64,000 nt of DNA, taken from positions 1,115,651 to 1,179,650 of the forward strand of contig NZ_LMKQ01000001.1 in assembly GCF_001421565.1 (NCBI RefSeq), written 5' to 3'. Below, piece after piece: positions 1 to 8,608 of the stretch. Below the pieces are notes generated by a model. It saw nothing but the letters and a program-made list of their open reading frames with translations. It was not told the DNA's origin and did not search any database. The DNA comes from Agromyces sp. Leaf222 (lineage in GTDB: Bacteria > Actinomycetota > Actinomycetes > Actinomycetales > Microbacteriaceae). The translations under genes and the position numbers were made by a program. Within the stretch, counting starts at the first letter, position 1, and each line of letters opens with the position of its first letter.

Positions 1-843
1 GTCGCCGTCGTGCAGCGCTGGCACCGCGCGCTGCACCGCCGCCACGTGCAGGTCGACCTCGTGCCGGCCGCGCGGGTCGACGGGCGCTACGACCTCGTCG
101 TCGCACCGCTGCTCGGCCTGGTCCGTGCAGCGGATGCCGCGGCGCTGACCGCGTTCGTCGAGGGCGGTGGGCACCTGCTCGCCGGCCCGTACACCGACGT
201 CGTCGACGAGGCCGACCGCTTCCGCGAGGGCGGGTTCCTCACCCAGCTCGGCGGCATGTTCGGCGTTCGGCTCGAGGACTTCGGCGCGCTCGTCGCGCCC
301 GATGCGCCGGCCGCCGCGCCGGGGGAGCGGACTGCGCCGTTCGGCCCGGCGGCCGCCGGCGCGGCGTCGGCGTCGGCTTCGTCGGCGTCGGCCTCGGCGT
401 CGCTCGCCGAATCGATCGGCACCCTGCTCGCCGAGGAGATCCACGTGACGGATGCCGCGGTCGAGGCCTCGTTCTCCGGCGGCCGCCTGGCCGGTCGGCC
501 CGCACTCACGGCTCGCCGTTCCGGTGCCGGAACCGCCCGCTACCTCGCGACGGTGCCCGACGAGCGCGGAACGCAGGCCGTCGTCGACCACGTGCTCGCC
601 GACGCGGCGGTCGCGCCCGTGCTGCCCGGACTGCCCGAGCACGTCGAGGTCGCCCGACGCGGCGACGTCGTGACCGTGATCAACCACGGCGGCGCGCCGA
701 CCCGGGTGCCGTTGGCCGGAACCGACCTCATCACCGGGGCGGCCGTCGACGGCCTCGAGCTCGCGGCCTGGGAGTGGGCGATCGTGCGCGATGCTTCGTT
801 CGAGACCGCCGCTGCCGAGGCGACCGAGGGCGGTGGCGCATGA
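1..843 (+). CDS. beta-galactosidase, GH42 family (3' part only)
   Basis: This is the C-terminal part of a cytoplasmic GH42 beta-galactosidase, which releases beta-linked galactose; its catalytic barrel lies off the left edge. The frame is open from base 1. The first ~90 residues look like the GH42 trimerisation (GATase-like) domain: an RWHRALHRRHVQVDLV helix-strand, a VVAPLLGLV strand and a GGGHLLAGPYT segment. It ends with the small beta domain (VVTVINHGG, ending in an acidic tail). An Ala/Ser-rich loop sits around window residues 110-140. Neither catalytic Glu is in view, so activity cannot be judged. The stop overlaps the start of the glycerate kinase (ATGA), implying translational coupling. 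Confidence 0.82.
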   Translation, partial: VAVVQRWHRALHRRHVQVDLVPAARVDGRYDLVVAPLLGLVRAADAAALTAFVEGGGHLLAGPYTDVVDEADRFREGGFLTQLGGMFGVRLEDFGALVAPDAPAAAPGERTAPFGPAAAGAASASASSASASASLAESIGTLLAEEIHVTDAAVEASFSGGRLAGRPALTARRSGAGTARYLATVPDERGTQAVVDHVLADAAVAPVLPGLPEHVEVARRGDVVTVINHGGAPTRVPLAGTDLITGAAVDGLELAAWEWAIVRDASFETAAAEATEGGGA

Positions 844-1955
844 GCCGTCGCATCGTCTTCGCGCCCGACTCGTTCAAGGGCACCGTCGACGCGGCCGACG
901 CGGCTGCGGCGCTCGCACGCGGATGGCGCGGTGTGCGGCCGGGCGACGAGCTCGTGCTGCGGCCGATGGCCGACGGGGGAGAGGGCACGCTCGACGCGTT
1001 CGCGGCCTCGGTGCCCGGCGCGGAGCGCATGCCGCTCACGGTGGCCCCGCCGGCTCCCGGATCCTCCGCGGTCGGCACCTCGTGGCTGCGCCTGCCCGAC
1101 GGCACCGCGGTCGTCGAGCTCGCGACGACCTGCGGACTCGGGCTGGTCGACCCGCTGCAGCCGCTCGATGCGCACACGAGCGGATTCGGCGAGGCCATCG
1201 CCGCGGCGCTCGACGCCGGTGCGACACGCCTGCTGCTCGGGCTCGGCGGCAGCGCCTCGAGCGACGGCGGAACCGGTGCGCTCGCCGTGCTGGGCGCGCG
1301 CTTCCTCGACGATGCGGGTCGGCCCGTGCTGCTCGGCTCCCGCGGACTCGCCTCGGTGGCCTCCGCCGACCTCGCGGGGCTGCGCGAGCTGCCGCCCGGC
1401 GGCGTGCTGATCCTCGGCGACGTCACGAATCCGCTGCTCGGCCCTTCAGGCGCGGCAGCGGTCTTCGGCCCGCAGAAGGGCGCCGACCCGGCGACCGTCG
1501 AGGTGCTCGACGCGAACCTCGCTCGCCTCGCCCACGCGGTGAGCGCCGCGATGCCCGGCGGCGAGGGCCTCGCCGAGCAGCCGGGGTCCGGGGCGGCCGG
1601 CGGCACGGGCTTCGGGCTGCTCGCGTGGGGCGCTCGCATGGGCGCCGGCGCGCGGCTCGTCGCCGAGGCGGTCGGCCTGGCCGGCGCCATCGCCGACGCC
1701 GCCCTCGTGGTCACGGGCGAGGGTCGGTTCGACGGCCAGTCCGAGGCGGGCAAGGCGCCGACCGAGGTCGCCGCGCTCGCGCGAGCCGCGGGCGTGCCCG
1801 TCGCCCTCGTCGCCGGATCCATCACGGCGGATGCCTCCGCGTTCGCGGCCGCCGCGTCCCTCAGCGACCTCGCCGGATCCGCCGCCGCGGCCATGGCCGA
1901 GCCCGTGCGCTGGCTCGAGGCCGCCGGCGCGGCCCTCGCGGCCGCCTCCGCCTGA
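840..1955 (+). CDS. glxK: glycerate kinase
   Basis: Glycerate kinase of the GlxK/GarK type (371 aa, normal length), phosphorylating D-glycerate with ATP in the cytoplasm. Family hallmarks are the N-terminal FAPDSFKGT, ADGGEGT near residue 45, the glycine-rich LGLGGSASSDGGTGAL near residue 135, and GEGRFDGQSEAGKAP near residue 300. The ATG at 840 overlaps the GH42 stop; an earlier in-frame ATG at 774 lies inside GH42 and gives a non-homologous N-terminus, so it was rejected. Glycerate metabolism has no obvious link to galactoside hydrolysis, so the coupling may be incidental. Glyoxylate made by the purine genes near 50-55 kb could in principle feed glycerate, but that is speculative. Confidence 0.9.
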   Translation: MSRRIVFAPDSFKGTVDAADAAAALARGWRGVRPGDELVLRPMADGGEGTLDAFAASVPGAERMPLTVAPPAPGSSAVGTSWLRLPDGTAVVELATTCGLGLVDPLQPLDAHTSGFGEAIAAALDAGATRLLLGLGGSASSDGGTGALAVLGARFLDDAGRPVLLGSRGLASVASADLAGLRELPPGGVLILGDVTNPLLGPSGAAAVFGPQKGADPATVEVLDANLARLAHAVSAAMPGGEGLAEQPGSGAAGGTGFGLLAWGARMGAGARLVAEAVGLAGAIADAALVVTGEGRFDGQSEAGKAPTEVAALARAAGVPVALVAGSITADASAFAAAASLSDLAGSAAAAMAEPVRWLEAAGAALAAASA

Positions 1956-1993
1956 CGCCGCCGGGCGCGACATCCGCGAACCGCTCACGAAAC

Positions 1994-2026
1994 TTGACTT
2001 GTTCTAGCCGCAACTAGAACAATGGA
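1994..2026 (+). promoter_or_regulatory. promoter and self-operator of the GntR gene
   Basis: A perfect inverted repeat, GTTCTAG (2001-2007) and CTAGAAC (2014-2020), sits directly before the ATG at 2027. TTGACT at 1994-1999 could be the -35 box and TAGAAC at 2015-2020 the -10 box, which would place transcription start at the ATG. The 15-bp spacing is short. A repressor bound here would cover the promoter, as expected of YtrA-type GntR autoregulation. Confidence 0.65.
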
Positions 2027-2383
2027 ATGGTGATCATCCGCATCGACCCCGCCTCGAGCACTCCGCTGTTCGAGCAGCTCGCGCGTGCGATGCGCGGCGA
2101 GATCCTGGCCGGCCGTGTTGCCGCCGGCGAGCGCCTGCCCGCCGCACGCGATCTCGCGCAGTCGCTCGACGTGAACCAGCACACCGTGCTGCACGCCTAC
2201 CAGACGCTCCGCGACGAGGGCCTGATCGAGCTCCGCCGCGGGCGCGGCGCCGTCGTGCGCGCCGCGTCACCCGAACTCGAGCAGACGCGGCGCCTCGCCG
2301 CCGAACTCGTCACGACCGCGCGCGAGCGCGGCATCGCCGCCGACGCCGTGCTGGCGATCGTCAGAGAGGAACTCGACCGATGA
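2027..2383 (+). CDS. GntR-family regulator, YtrA subfamily
   Basis: A 118-aa DNA-binding protein with an N-terminal winged helix (about residues 5-75; PLFEQLARAMRGEI, RLPAARDLAQSLDVNQHTV, RRGRGAVV) and only a short helical tail, the size and layout of YtrA-type GntR repressors. These usually act as dimers and control a neighbouring membrane-protein or ABC-exporter operon. The stop overlaps the start of the DUF1648 membrane protein (ATGA), so the two are one unit. An in-frame upstream ATG is lacking; translation at 2027 fits a leaderless message beginning in the palindrome described at 2001-2020. Confidence 0.88.
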   Translation: MVIIRIDPASSTPLFEQLARAMRGEILAGRVAAGERLPAARDLAQSLDVNQHTVLHAYQTLRDEGLIELRRGRGAVVRAASPELEQTRRLAAELVTTARERGIAADAVLAIVREELDR

Positions 2384-3429
2384 CCCACCCCGCCGCCGAG
2401 GCTTCCACCGAACTCGCCGAGCGCCGGCGCGACCGCCGCGTGCTCTCGGTCGTCGTCATCTGGATCCCCCTCGCGATCATCGTCGTCACGACCGTCATCC
2501 TGCTGCTCTGGATCCCGCGGATGCCCGAGCAGGTCGCGATCCACTTCGACGCGAGCGGTCAGGCCGACGGGTGGACCACACCCGGCCGGGCGGTGCTCGC
2601 CTTCGTCGTGATCTCGATCGCCGTCACGGGGGCGATCGCCATCGCCTGCTTCGGGGGCGCCCGCGCGATGATGCGCCCAGCCGACGGCCGTCCGTCGCGG
2701 CTCCTCGCGCGCGTACGCCCGACCGCGTCCTTCGGTCCGGCGGTCGCGACGCTGCTCGCGGTGACCATGCTCGCGCTCACGGGCACGCAGCTCGACGGCG
2801 CCGTGCCGCCGGCCTGGGCGACCCCCGTCGCCGTCATCGGCGGGATCCTGCTCGCCGGCCTCGTCGGCTGGATCACCTGGCGTGCACTGCCGGCTCCCGA
2901 GCTCACGGCGGCGGATGCCCCGGCCGCGACTCCGGCCCTCGACCTCGCGCCGGGCGAGGTCGCCGTCTGGACCGCCACGACGTCGGCGCCGTGGCCCGTG
3001 TTCGCGCTCCTCGGGTTCGTGCTCGCCGCCGTGCTCGTTCCGCTCGTGCTCGCGCCGGAGACCTGGTGGCTCTGGGCGGCGGTGTTCGTGCTGCTGCTCG
3101 TGCTCGCGACCACGGCGTGGATCCGGGTGACGGTCGACCGCCACGGGCTCACGGTGCGCACGGTGCTCGGGCTGCGGCTCTCGCAGGTTCCGCTCGCCGA
3201 GGTCGTGTCGGCGGCCGACGTCGACGTGCTGCCCGCTGAGTTCGGCGGCTGGGGCTTCCGCTTCGACGTGCGCGGCCGTCGTGGCATCATCCTCCGGTCG
3301 GGCCCCGGCCTCGAGGTCGAGCGAGCGGATGCCCCGCCCCTCGTCGTCACGGTCGGCGACGCCCGCACGGGGGCCGCGCTGCTCAACGCGCTGGCCGGCA
3401 CCGAGCGTCACGGCGAGCCGCGCAGCTGA
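2380..3429 (+). CDS. DUF1648 domain membrane protein
   Basis: A 349-aa integral membrane protein. The first segment (about residues 22-45) is followed by MPEQVAIHFDASGQADGW, the signature of DUF1648, whose best known relative is the SdpI immunity protein. Further hydrophobic segments lie near residues 65-85, 120-140, 150-165 and 205-245, and the last ~90 residues form a soluble PH-like C-terminal domain. Coupling to a YtrA repressor matches many Gram-positive loci where a DUF1648 protein is induced by envelope stress or peptides. Its exact role cannot be read from the sequence. Confidence 0.75.
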   Translation: MTHPAAEASTELAERRRDRRVLSVVVIWIPLAIIVVTTVILLLWIPRMPEQVAIHFDASGQADGWTTPGRAVLAFVVISIAVTGAIAIACFGGARAMMRPADGRPSRLLARVRPTASFGPAVATLLAVTMLALTGTQLDGAVPPAWATPVAVIGGILLAGLVGWITWRALPAPELTAADAPAATPALDLAPGEVAVWTATTSAPWPVFALLGFVLAAVLVPLVLAPETWWLWAAVFVLLLVLATTAWIRVTVDRHGLTVRTVLGLRLSQVPLAEVVSAADVDVLPAEFGGWGFRFDVRGRRGIILRSGPGLEVERADAPPLVVTVGDARTGAALLNALAGTERHGEPRS

Positions 3430-3525
3430 GCTGCCCTCGCTGCCTGCCACCGCGTCCCGCCACCGCGCAGCCCGCGCCCGGACCGCCGGCACCCGCCCGG
3501 AACGCCCGCGCCCGCCCGGAACGAC

Positions 3526-3560
3526 GGACGGGCCCGTGCACCAGGTGCACGGGCCCGTCC
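3526..3560. terminator. bidirectional hairpin terminator
   Basis: Two perfect 17-bp arms, 3526-3542 and 3544-3560 (GGACGGGCCCGTGCACC and its complement), nearly abut at one base. It sits between the DUF1648 gene and the convergent sugar permease gene and can end transcription from both sides. There is no long U-tract, as is common in GC-rich actinobacteria. Confidence 0.75.
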
Positions 3561-3578
3561 GCCTCGGGAACCCGGAGG

Positions 3579-4874
3579 TCAGGTGCGCAGGATCGAGCCG
3601 CCCGCGCGCTTGCGGGAGACCGCGTCGACCGTGGCCGCGAGGATCAGCACGCCGCCGGTGACGGCGTAGTTGACGCCGGCCGGGAGGTTCAGCAGGCCGA
3701 GTCCGTTCGTGATCACGGCGATCACGAGCGCGCCGATCGCCGCGTGGATGAGGCGCCCGCGTCCGCCGAACAGGCTGACGCCGCCGACGACGGCCGCCGC
3801 CACACCGCTCAGCACGATCTCGCGCCCGGCTGCGGCATCCACCGAGCCGACCTTGCTGATGCTGAACAGGCCCGCGACGACCGCGAGCGAAGAGCACACG
3901 ATGAACGCGCACCAGCGGATCATGGCGACCTTGACGCCCGAACGACGCGCGGCCTCGGCGTTGCCGCCGACCGCGTAGATGTAGCGGCCGAACTTCGTGC
4001 GGTCGAGCACGAAGGTGCCGAGCCAGAGGATCGCGAGCGTGATGGGCACGACGATCGGCACGCCCTCGATGGCCTTGAACCCGGTGCCGCGGTTCTGGTT
4101 GAGGATGAACACGACGATGCCGCCGAGCACCGCGATCGCGATGAGCTTCGCCCACACGAGCGAGATCGTGCGGTTCGGCACCCCTGCTCGCGTGCGACGC
4201 GATCGGTCGATGAAGGACATCGTCGCCGAGATGCCGAGCATGACGAGGATCATGACCCAGCCCGCCCACGGCGGCATCGTGCTGTTCTGGATCGCGAGGA
4301 TCTCGGGCGTCTCGACGCGGTACAGGCCGCCGGCGCCGATGATGATCAGCTCGAGCCCCTGGAACCCGAGGAACAGGCCGAGGGTCACGACGAACGATGG
4401 AATGCCCACCTTCGCCACGAAGAAGCCGATGAACGTGCCGATCGCGATGCCGGTGAGGAACGCGATCGCGAGCGCGAGGATCCAGTTCAGGTTCACGACG
4501 GCGATGAGCACGACGAAGATGACCATCGTCAGGCCCGCCGTCACGCCGGCCGAGAGGTCGATCTCGCCGAGCAGCAGCACGAACACGAGCGCCATGCCGA
4601 GCATCACGAGTGTCGCGGCCTGCGTGAGGAGGTTCGCGAAGTTGCGCTCGGTGAAGAAGTAGGGGCTGAGGATCGTGAACAGGATGCTGAGCACCACGAA
4701 GCCGGCGACCGCGGGCAGTGCGCCCATCTCGCCGCTGCGCACCCGCTGCACGTAGGCGCGCACCTGGTCGCCCAGGCCGCCCTCCTGGCCGCTGCCGATG
4801 AGCTGCTCGGTGCTGAGCGCCGAGAGCGCGCTCGTCGAATCGGGGGCCGGCGCGCCGGTCTTCTGGCCGCTCAT
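3579..4874 (-). CDS. xylH: sugar ABC transporter permease, XylH type (CUT2)
   Basis: A 431-aa polytopic membrane protein of the RbsC/XylH family (BPD_transp_2 fold), the pore of a CUT2 sugar importer. Residues 1-55 are a polar cytoplasmic tail, then come 8-10 membrane segments with the family motif GEIDLSAGVTAGLTM near residue 105 and NRGTGFKAIEGVPIV near 260. The start overlaps the stop of the ATPase gene (4871-4874), so permease and ATPase are co-translated. The neighbourhood (ATPase, periplasmic-type binding protein, xylulokinase, xylose isomerase) points to xylose as substrate; that assignment is contextual. Confidence 0.86.
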   Translation of the reverse strand: MSGQKTGAPAPDSTSALSALSTEQLIGSGQEGGLGDQVRAYVQRVRSGEMGALPAVAGFVVLSILFTILSPYFFTERNFANLLTQAATLVMLGMALVFVLLLGEIDLSAGVTAGLTMVIFVVLIAVVNLNWILALAIAFLTGIAIGTFIGFFVAKVGIPSFVVTLGLFLGFQGLELIIIGAGGLYRVETPEILAIQNSTMPPWAGWVMILVMLGISATMSFIDRSRRTRAGVPNRTISLVWAKLIAIAVLGGIVVFILNQNRGTGFKAIEGVPIVVPITLAILWLGTFVLDRTKFGRYIYAVGGNAEAARRSGVKVAMIRWCAFIVCSSLAVVAGLFSISKVGSVDAAAGREIVLSGVAAAVVGGVSLFGGRGRLIHAAIGALVIAVITNGLGLLNLPAGVNYAVTGGVLILAATVDAVSRKRAGGSILRT

Positions 4875-5623
4875 GCGCGCTCTCCCTCGTAGGTCTTGGC
4901 GCCCGTGATGTAGCCGATGACGTCTTCGTTCGTGGTCTCGCTCGTCTTCACCGAGGCGACCATCTGGCCGAGGTAGAGCACGCTGATGTAGTCGGCGACC
5001 TCGAAGACGTCGACGAGGTTGTGGCTGATGATGACGACCGAGACGCCCTGCTCGGCGAGGCGCTTCACGAGCGCGAGCACCTGGGCGGTCTGGGCGACGC
5101 CGAGTGCGGCGGTCGGTTCGTCGAGGATGACGACCTTGGCCTTCTTCAGCACCGAACGGGCGATCGCCACGGTCTGGCGCTGGCCGCCCGAGAGCGACGA
5201 GACCTTCTGACGAACCGACTTGACGGTGCGCACCGAGAGCTGGCGCAGGGTCTCGGCGGCCTCGCGTTCCATGACGCCCTCGTCGAAGGTGCCGGCCGAG
5301 AGCTCCTCGCGGCCGAGGAACATGTTCTGCACGATGTCGAGGTTGTCGCAGAGCGCGAGGTCCTGGTAGACGACCTCGATGCCGAGGTGGCCGGCTTCGC
5401 GCGGGGTGTGCAGGTTGACCGGCTCGCCGTTGAAGAGCACTTCACCGCCGTCGTAGGGCTGCACGCCCGCGAGGCCCTTGATGAGCGTCGACTTGCCGGC
5501 GCCGTTGTCGCCGACGAGGGCGGTGATCTTTCCGGGGTATGCCGCGAAGTTCACGCCCTTCAGTACATCGACGGGGCCGAAGCTCTTCACAACCCCCTTC
5601 AGCTCGATGATCGGCATGTCCAT
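4871..5623 (-). CDS. xylG: sugar ABC transporter ATP-binding protein, single-domain XylG type
   Basis: A 250-aa ABC ATPase with Walker A GDNGAGKST near residue 37, signature LSGGQRQTVAIAR near 140, Walker B VVILDEPTAAL near 165 and the switch His in VVIISHNL. CUT2 ATPases such as E. coli XylG/RbsA have two fused cassettes (~500 aa); this one has a single cassette, as also seen in some actinobacterial CUT2 systems, and would act as a homodimer. The start is set at the ATG at 5623 because AAAGGA lies 7-8 nt before it; an upstream in-frame ATG (5704) would read through the terminator hairpin. Confidence 0.88.
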   Translation of the reverse strand: MDMPIIELKGVVKSFGPVDVLKGVNFAAYPGKITALVGDNGAGKSTLIKGLAGVQPYDGGEVLFNGEPVNLHTPREAGHLGIEVVYQDLALCDNLDIVQNMFLGREELSAGTFDEGVMEREAAETLRQLSVRTVKSVRQKVSSLSGGQRQTVAIARSVLKKAKVVILDEPTAALGVAQTAQVLALVKRLAEQGVSVVIISHNLVDVFEVADYISVLYLGQMVASVKTSETTNEDVIGYITGAKTYEGERA

Positions 5624-5682
5624 GCCGGTTCCTTTCTCTGGGGAACAGCGCTGTCCCGGGGAGTTCTTCTCATGCGCGGGAG

Positions 5683-5722
5683 CGGGAGGCTCCGGGGCGA
5701 GCATTCGCCCCGGAGCCTCCCG
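5683..5722 (-). terminator. intra-operon hairpin between xylF-like and xylG-like genes
   Basis: Perfect 18-bp arms at 5683-5700 and 5705-5722 with a GCAT loop lie just after the binding-protein stop and before the ATPase start. It would end most transcripts after the binding-protein gene, or protect its 3' end, giving more binding protein than transporter. Confidence 0.7.
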
Positions 5723-5747
5723 TCGACCGGTGTCGGAACGAGTCCGA

Positions 5748-6809
5748 CTAGCCCACGCCGTGTGCGGCGCAGGCGTCGGCGACCTCGGCGGTGCAGATCT
5801 CGGCGGCGTCGGCGTTGCCGTCGTCGACCACGGTCTGCACGTCGTCGGGTCCGACCAGCACGGGCGTCACGGCGATGTAGGGGGTGCCGTCGTCGAGCTT
5901 CTTGTCGACCGAGGGGGTCTCGCCGTTCAGGAGCTGGATGGCGAGTTCGGATGCCGCGTCGGCCTCGAGTGCGAACGGCTTGTAGACCGTGGCGGTCTGC
6001 TTGCCGAGGAGCACGTTCTGCAGCCCGGCGATCGAGGCGTCCTGACCCGAGACGGGAACGGTGAGGCCGTTCTTGTCGAGGATCGTGATGACGCCGGCGG
6101 CGTTGGTGTCGTTGGCGACCCAGACGGCGTCGACCTTGCCACCGAGGGCGGTCAGGGCCTGCTCGAAGTTGGTCGCCGACTTGTCGCCGTCCCAGACGCC
6201 CGCGGGCTCCTGGGCGGGCTTGATGCCGGCCGGCTCCATGACGCTCACAGCGCCGTCGTGGAACATCTTCGCGTTGCCGTCGGCGGGGTCGCCGCCCATG
6301 TAGACCACGACCGCGGTCTTCGGGTCCTTGCCGGCCGCCTCGAGGCCGTCGAGGACCGACTGGCCCTCGAGCGCTCCGACCTGCTCGTTGTCGAACGAGA
6401 CGTAGTAGTCGGCGCCCTCGATGGGACGGTCGTAGGCGATGACGGGGATGCCCTGCTCCTTGGCCTTCGCTGCGACGGCGACGGCTGCGCCGTTGTAGTC
6501 GACGAGGAGCATGACGCCGCAGCCCTTGCTGAGCTGCTGGTCGGCGATCGTGGCGTACTTGCTGGTGTCGCCCTGGGCGTTCTGGATGTCGGCCTCGAAG
6601 CCGGCGTCGGTGATCGCGGTCTCGAGCGCTGGACGGTCGCCGTTCTCCCAACGGGGCGAGGACGCGGCATCGGGCAGGATGACGCAGGCGCGGGTCGCGG
6701 TGGCTTCGTCGGAGCTTCCGCCGTCGCCTCCGCTGCTGGAACACCCTGCGAGCAACAGCATCGATGCTCCGGCGAGGGCTGTGATCGAGATCAATGAAGT
6801 CTTCTTCAT
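5748..6809 (-). CDS. xylF: sugar ABC transporter substrate-binding lipoprotein, XylF type
   Basis: A 353-aa exported binding protein of the periplasmic-binding-protein type 1 (RbsB/XylF) fold. It starts with MKKTSLISIT, a hydrophobic stretch and lipobox LAGC (Cys23), then a Ser/Gly linker, so it should be lipid-anchored outside the membrane. NGDRPALETAITDAGFEAD, IPVIAYDRPIEG and VWVANDTNAAGVITIL are typical xylose-binding-like motifs. The start is taken at 6809, where AAGGGGAG lies 6-7 nt upstream; an in-frame ATG 36 nt earlier lacks a site. It is the first gene of the importer operon. Xylose as ligand is inferred from the adjacent xylA and xylB. Confidence 0.85.
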   Translation of the reverse strand: MKKTSLISITALAGASMLLLAGCSSSGGDGGSSDEATATRACVILPDAASSPRWENGDRPALETAITDAGFEADIQNAQGDTSKYATIADQQLSKGCGVMLLVDYNGAAVAVAAKAKEQGIPVIAYDRPIEGADYYVSFDNEQVGALEGQSVLDGLEAAGKDPKTAVVVYMGGDPADGNAKMFHDGAVSVMEPAGIKPAQEPAGVWDGDKSATNFEQALTALGGKVDAVWVANDTNAAGVITILDKNGLTVPVSGQDASIAGLQNVLLGKQTATVYKPFALEADAASELAIQLLNGETPSVDKKLDDGTPYIAVTPVLVGPDDVQTVVDDGNADAAEICTAEVADACAAHGVG

Positions 6810-7102
6810 CGTTCTCCCCTTCTGACTGGTGAGTGTGCAGGACATTCACATCCGCCGGTGTCTGCACTGACATCGGCATGACGAAACTTACGACCCTGTA
6901 AGCAATGCGGAGCCGCCCGCTGATAACGATCGAGTAACGCGATTCCGGATGTGACACGTCACACGGAAACGGGAAATCGGTTGCCGATCGGCCCGTCCGC
7001 GCGGGTCGGCGCATGGGACTGTCACATGAACCGGACGGCCGCCGCCGCAGGCCCGAAACGGTGCCGCAGCGGCGGCCGAACATTCTTCGGAGTCGAATCG
7101 AT
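6810..7102 (-). promoter_or_regulatory. upstream region of the xylFGH-like operon
   Basis: A gene-free stretch between the xylulokinase stop and the binding-protein start. It holds two dyads: CTTAC (6887-6891) with GTAAG (6898-6902), and TGTGACACGTCACA at 6950-6963, which resembles a CRP/GlxR site but has a 4-bp instead of a 6-bp centre. No convincing -35/-10 pair was found. It presumably carries the operon promoter and sugar-responsive operator. Confidence 0.4.
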
Positions 7103-8497
7103 TCAGCGCCCGGAGACCCGCGCGTACTGCTCGCGGATCAGCGGCCGGTGGTCACCCGACGGGCTCGCCGCGAGCTCGATCGGCCAGGCCGGACGGGTGC
7201 CCGAGAGCGCCCATGCGGCCTGTCGTGCCGCTCCGTCGGCGACGTACTCGCCCGGCGCCGGGATCACGACCGGCGCATCGAACACCTGCGCGGCGACCGC
7301 CCGCACGGCGGGATTCTGCGCGGCGCCGCCGATGAGCAGCACCCGGTCGACGGCGACGCCGAGGCGCTCGACGGCCTCGAGGCCGTCGGCGAGCCCGCAG
7401 AGCATGCCCTCGATCGCGGCGCGCGCGAGGTTCGGGCGCGTCATGCTCGCGAGGCTCAACCCGTCGAGGTGCGCCGTCGCGTTCGGCAGGTTCGGCGTGC
7501 GCTCGCCCTCGAAGTACGGCACGAGCACGGCACCGGATGCCGCGGGCTCGGCCTCGAGCGCGAGCCGCCCGAGTCCGTCGTGGTCGACGCCGAGCACGCG
7601 GGCGAAGGCGTCGAGCACGCGAGCGGCGTTGAGCGTGGCCACGAGCGGGAGGAACCCGCCCGCCGCGTCGGCGAACCCGGCGACCGTGCCCGAGGCGTCG
7701 GCGATGGCGGCATCCGTCACCGCGAAGACCGTGCCGCTCGTGCCGATCGAGACGACGACGTCACCGGGCGCCGCGTCGAGCCCGAGTGCGGCGGCGGCGT
7801 TGTCGCCCGCCCCGGCGCCGACGAGGATGCCGTCGGGCGTGCGCCCCGCGGCATCCGACGGCCCGAGCACGCGGGGGAGGATCGCGTCGTGCCCGAGCGC
7901 GCGCACGAGGAGGTCGCGGTCGTAGCCGGCCGGGCCCCAGTACGCCGTGCCGCTCGCGTCGGAGCGGTCGGTCGTGAGCTCGTCGAGCACGGGGCCGAGC
8001 GGCGACTCGCCCAGCGGACCGTAGCCGCGCAGGCGCCAGGTCAGCCAGTCGTGGGGAAGGGCCACCGCGGCGACGCGCGCCGCGGACTCGGGCTCGGCGT
8101 CGCGTAGCCAGCGCAGCTTCGTCGCGGTGAACGAGGCGACCGGCACGACGCCCGTGCGCTTCGCGTACTCCTCGGCGCCGACCTCGTCGATGAGGTCGAA
8201 CGCGGCCTGCGCCGAACGCGTGTCGTTCCAGAGCAGGGCGTCGCGGATGACGCGGCCCTCGGCGTCGAGCACGACCATGCCGTGCTGCTGCCCGCCGACC
8301 GAGATCGCCTCGACGCCGTCGAGCCCGCCCGCGTCGCCGATCGCGGAGAGCAGGGCGCCCCACCAGGCCGACGGGTCGACCTCGGTGCCGTCGGGATGCG
8401 GCGCGCGACCCGAGCGCACGAGCGCCCCCGTCGCGGCATCCCGGATCACGATCTTGCATGACTGGGTCGATGAGTCGACCCCTGCGACGAGCGTCAC
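7103..8497 (-). CDS. xylB: xylulokinase
   Basis: A 464-aa FGGY-family kinase converting D-xylulose to xylulose 5-phosphate. The N-terminal DSSTQSCK phosphate loop, [14 protein letters not shown] near residue 65, [21 protein letters not shown] near 230 with the catalytic Asp, and [14 protein letters not shown] [11 protein letters not shown] near 250 identify Xyl[16 protein letters not shown] near 385 is the adenosine motif. It lies 111 nt downstream of xylA on the same strand but behind a terminator, so it may be expressed partly from read-through. Length and motifs look intact. Confidence 0.93.
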   Translation of the reverse strand: MTLVAGVDSSTQSCKIVIRDAATGALVRSGRAPHPDGTEVDPSAWWGALLSAIGDAGGLDGVEAISVGGQQHGMVVLDAEGRVIRDALLWNDTRSAQAAFDLIDEVGAEEYAKRTGVVPVASFTATKLRWLRDAEPESAARVAAVALPHDWLTWRLRGYGPLGESPLGPVLDELTTDRSDASGTAYWGPAGYDRDLLVRALGHDAILPRVLGPSDAAGRTPDGILVGAGAGDNAAAALGLDAAPGDVVVSIGTSGTVFAVTDAAIADASGTVAGFADAAGGFLPLVATLNAARVLDAFARVLGVDHDGLGRLALEAEPAASGAVLVPYFEGERTPNLPNATAHLDGLSLASMTRPNLARAAIEGMLCGLADGLEAVERLGVAVDRVLLIGGAAQNPAVRAVAAQVFDAPVVIPAPGEYVADGAARQAAWALSGTRPAWPIELAASPSGDHRPLIREQYARVSGR

Positions 8498-8516
8498 GGC
8501 CCGCCCCTTTCTCGTC

Positions 8517-8550
8517 TGTGGTGCAGGTATGGGTGTGGTGCAGGTATGGG
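8517..8550. repeat. perfect 17-bp tandem duplication
   Basis: TGTGGTGCAGGTATGGG occurs twice head to tail (8517-8533, 8534-8550) in the leader of xylB, on the far side of the xylA terminator. Function unknown; it could be a regulator-binding direct repeat or a recent slippage product. Confidence 0.9.
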
Positions 8551-8588
8551 AAAACCCCTGCGCCGTGTCGTCGAACGCGGCGCAGGGG
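8551..8588 (-). terminator. terminator after xylA
   Basis: Arms CCCCTGCGCCG (8555-8565) and CGGCGCAGGGG (8578-8588) form an 11-bp stem with a 12-nt loop. Read on the minus strand, the stem is followed by TTTT (complement of 8551-8554), the classical layout of an intrinsic terminator downstream of xylA. Confidence 0.78.
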
Positions 8589-8608
8589 TGGCTTGTGCCG
8601 ATTCCGGC

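Noticed and set aside
6950..6963. Annotating TGTGACACGTCACA as a CRP site
   Set aside because: The centre is two bases too short for CRP or GlxR; kept only as a weak observation.
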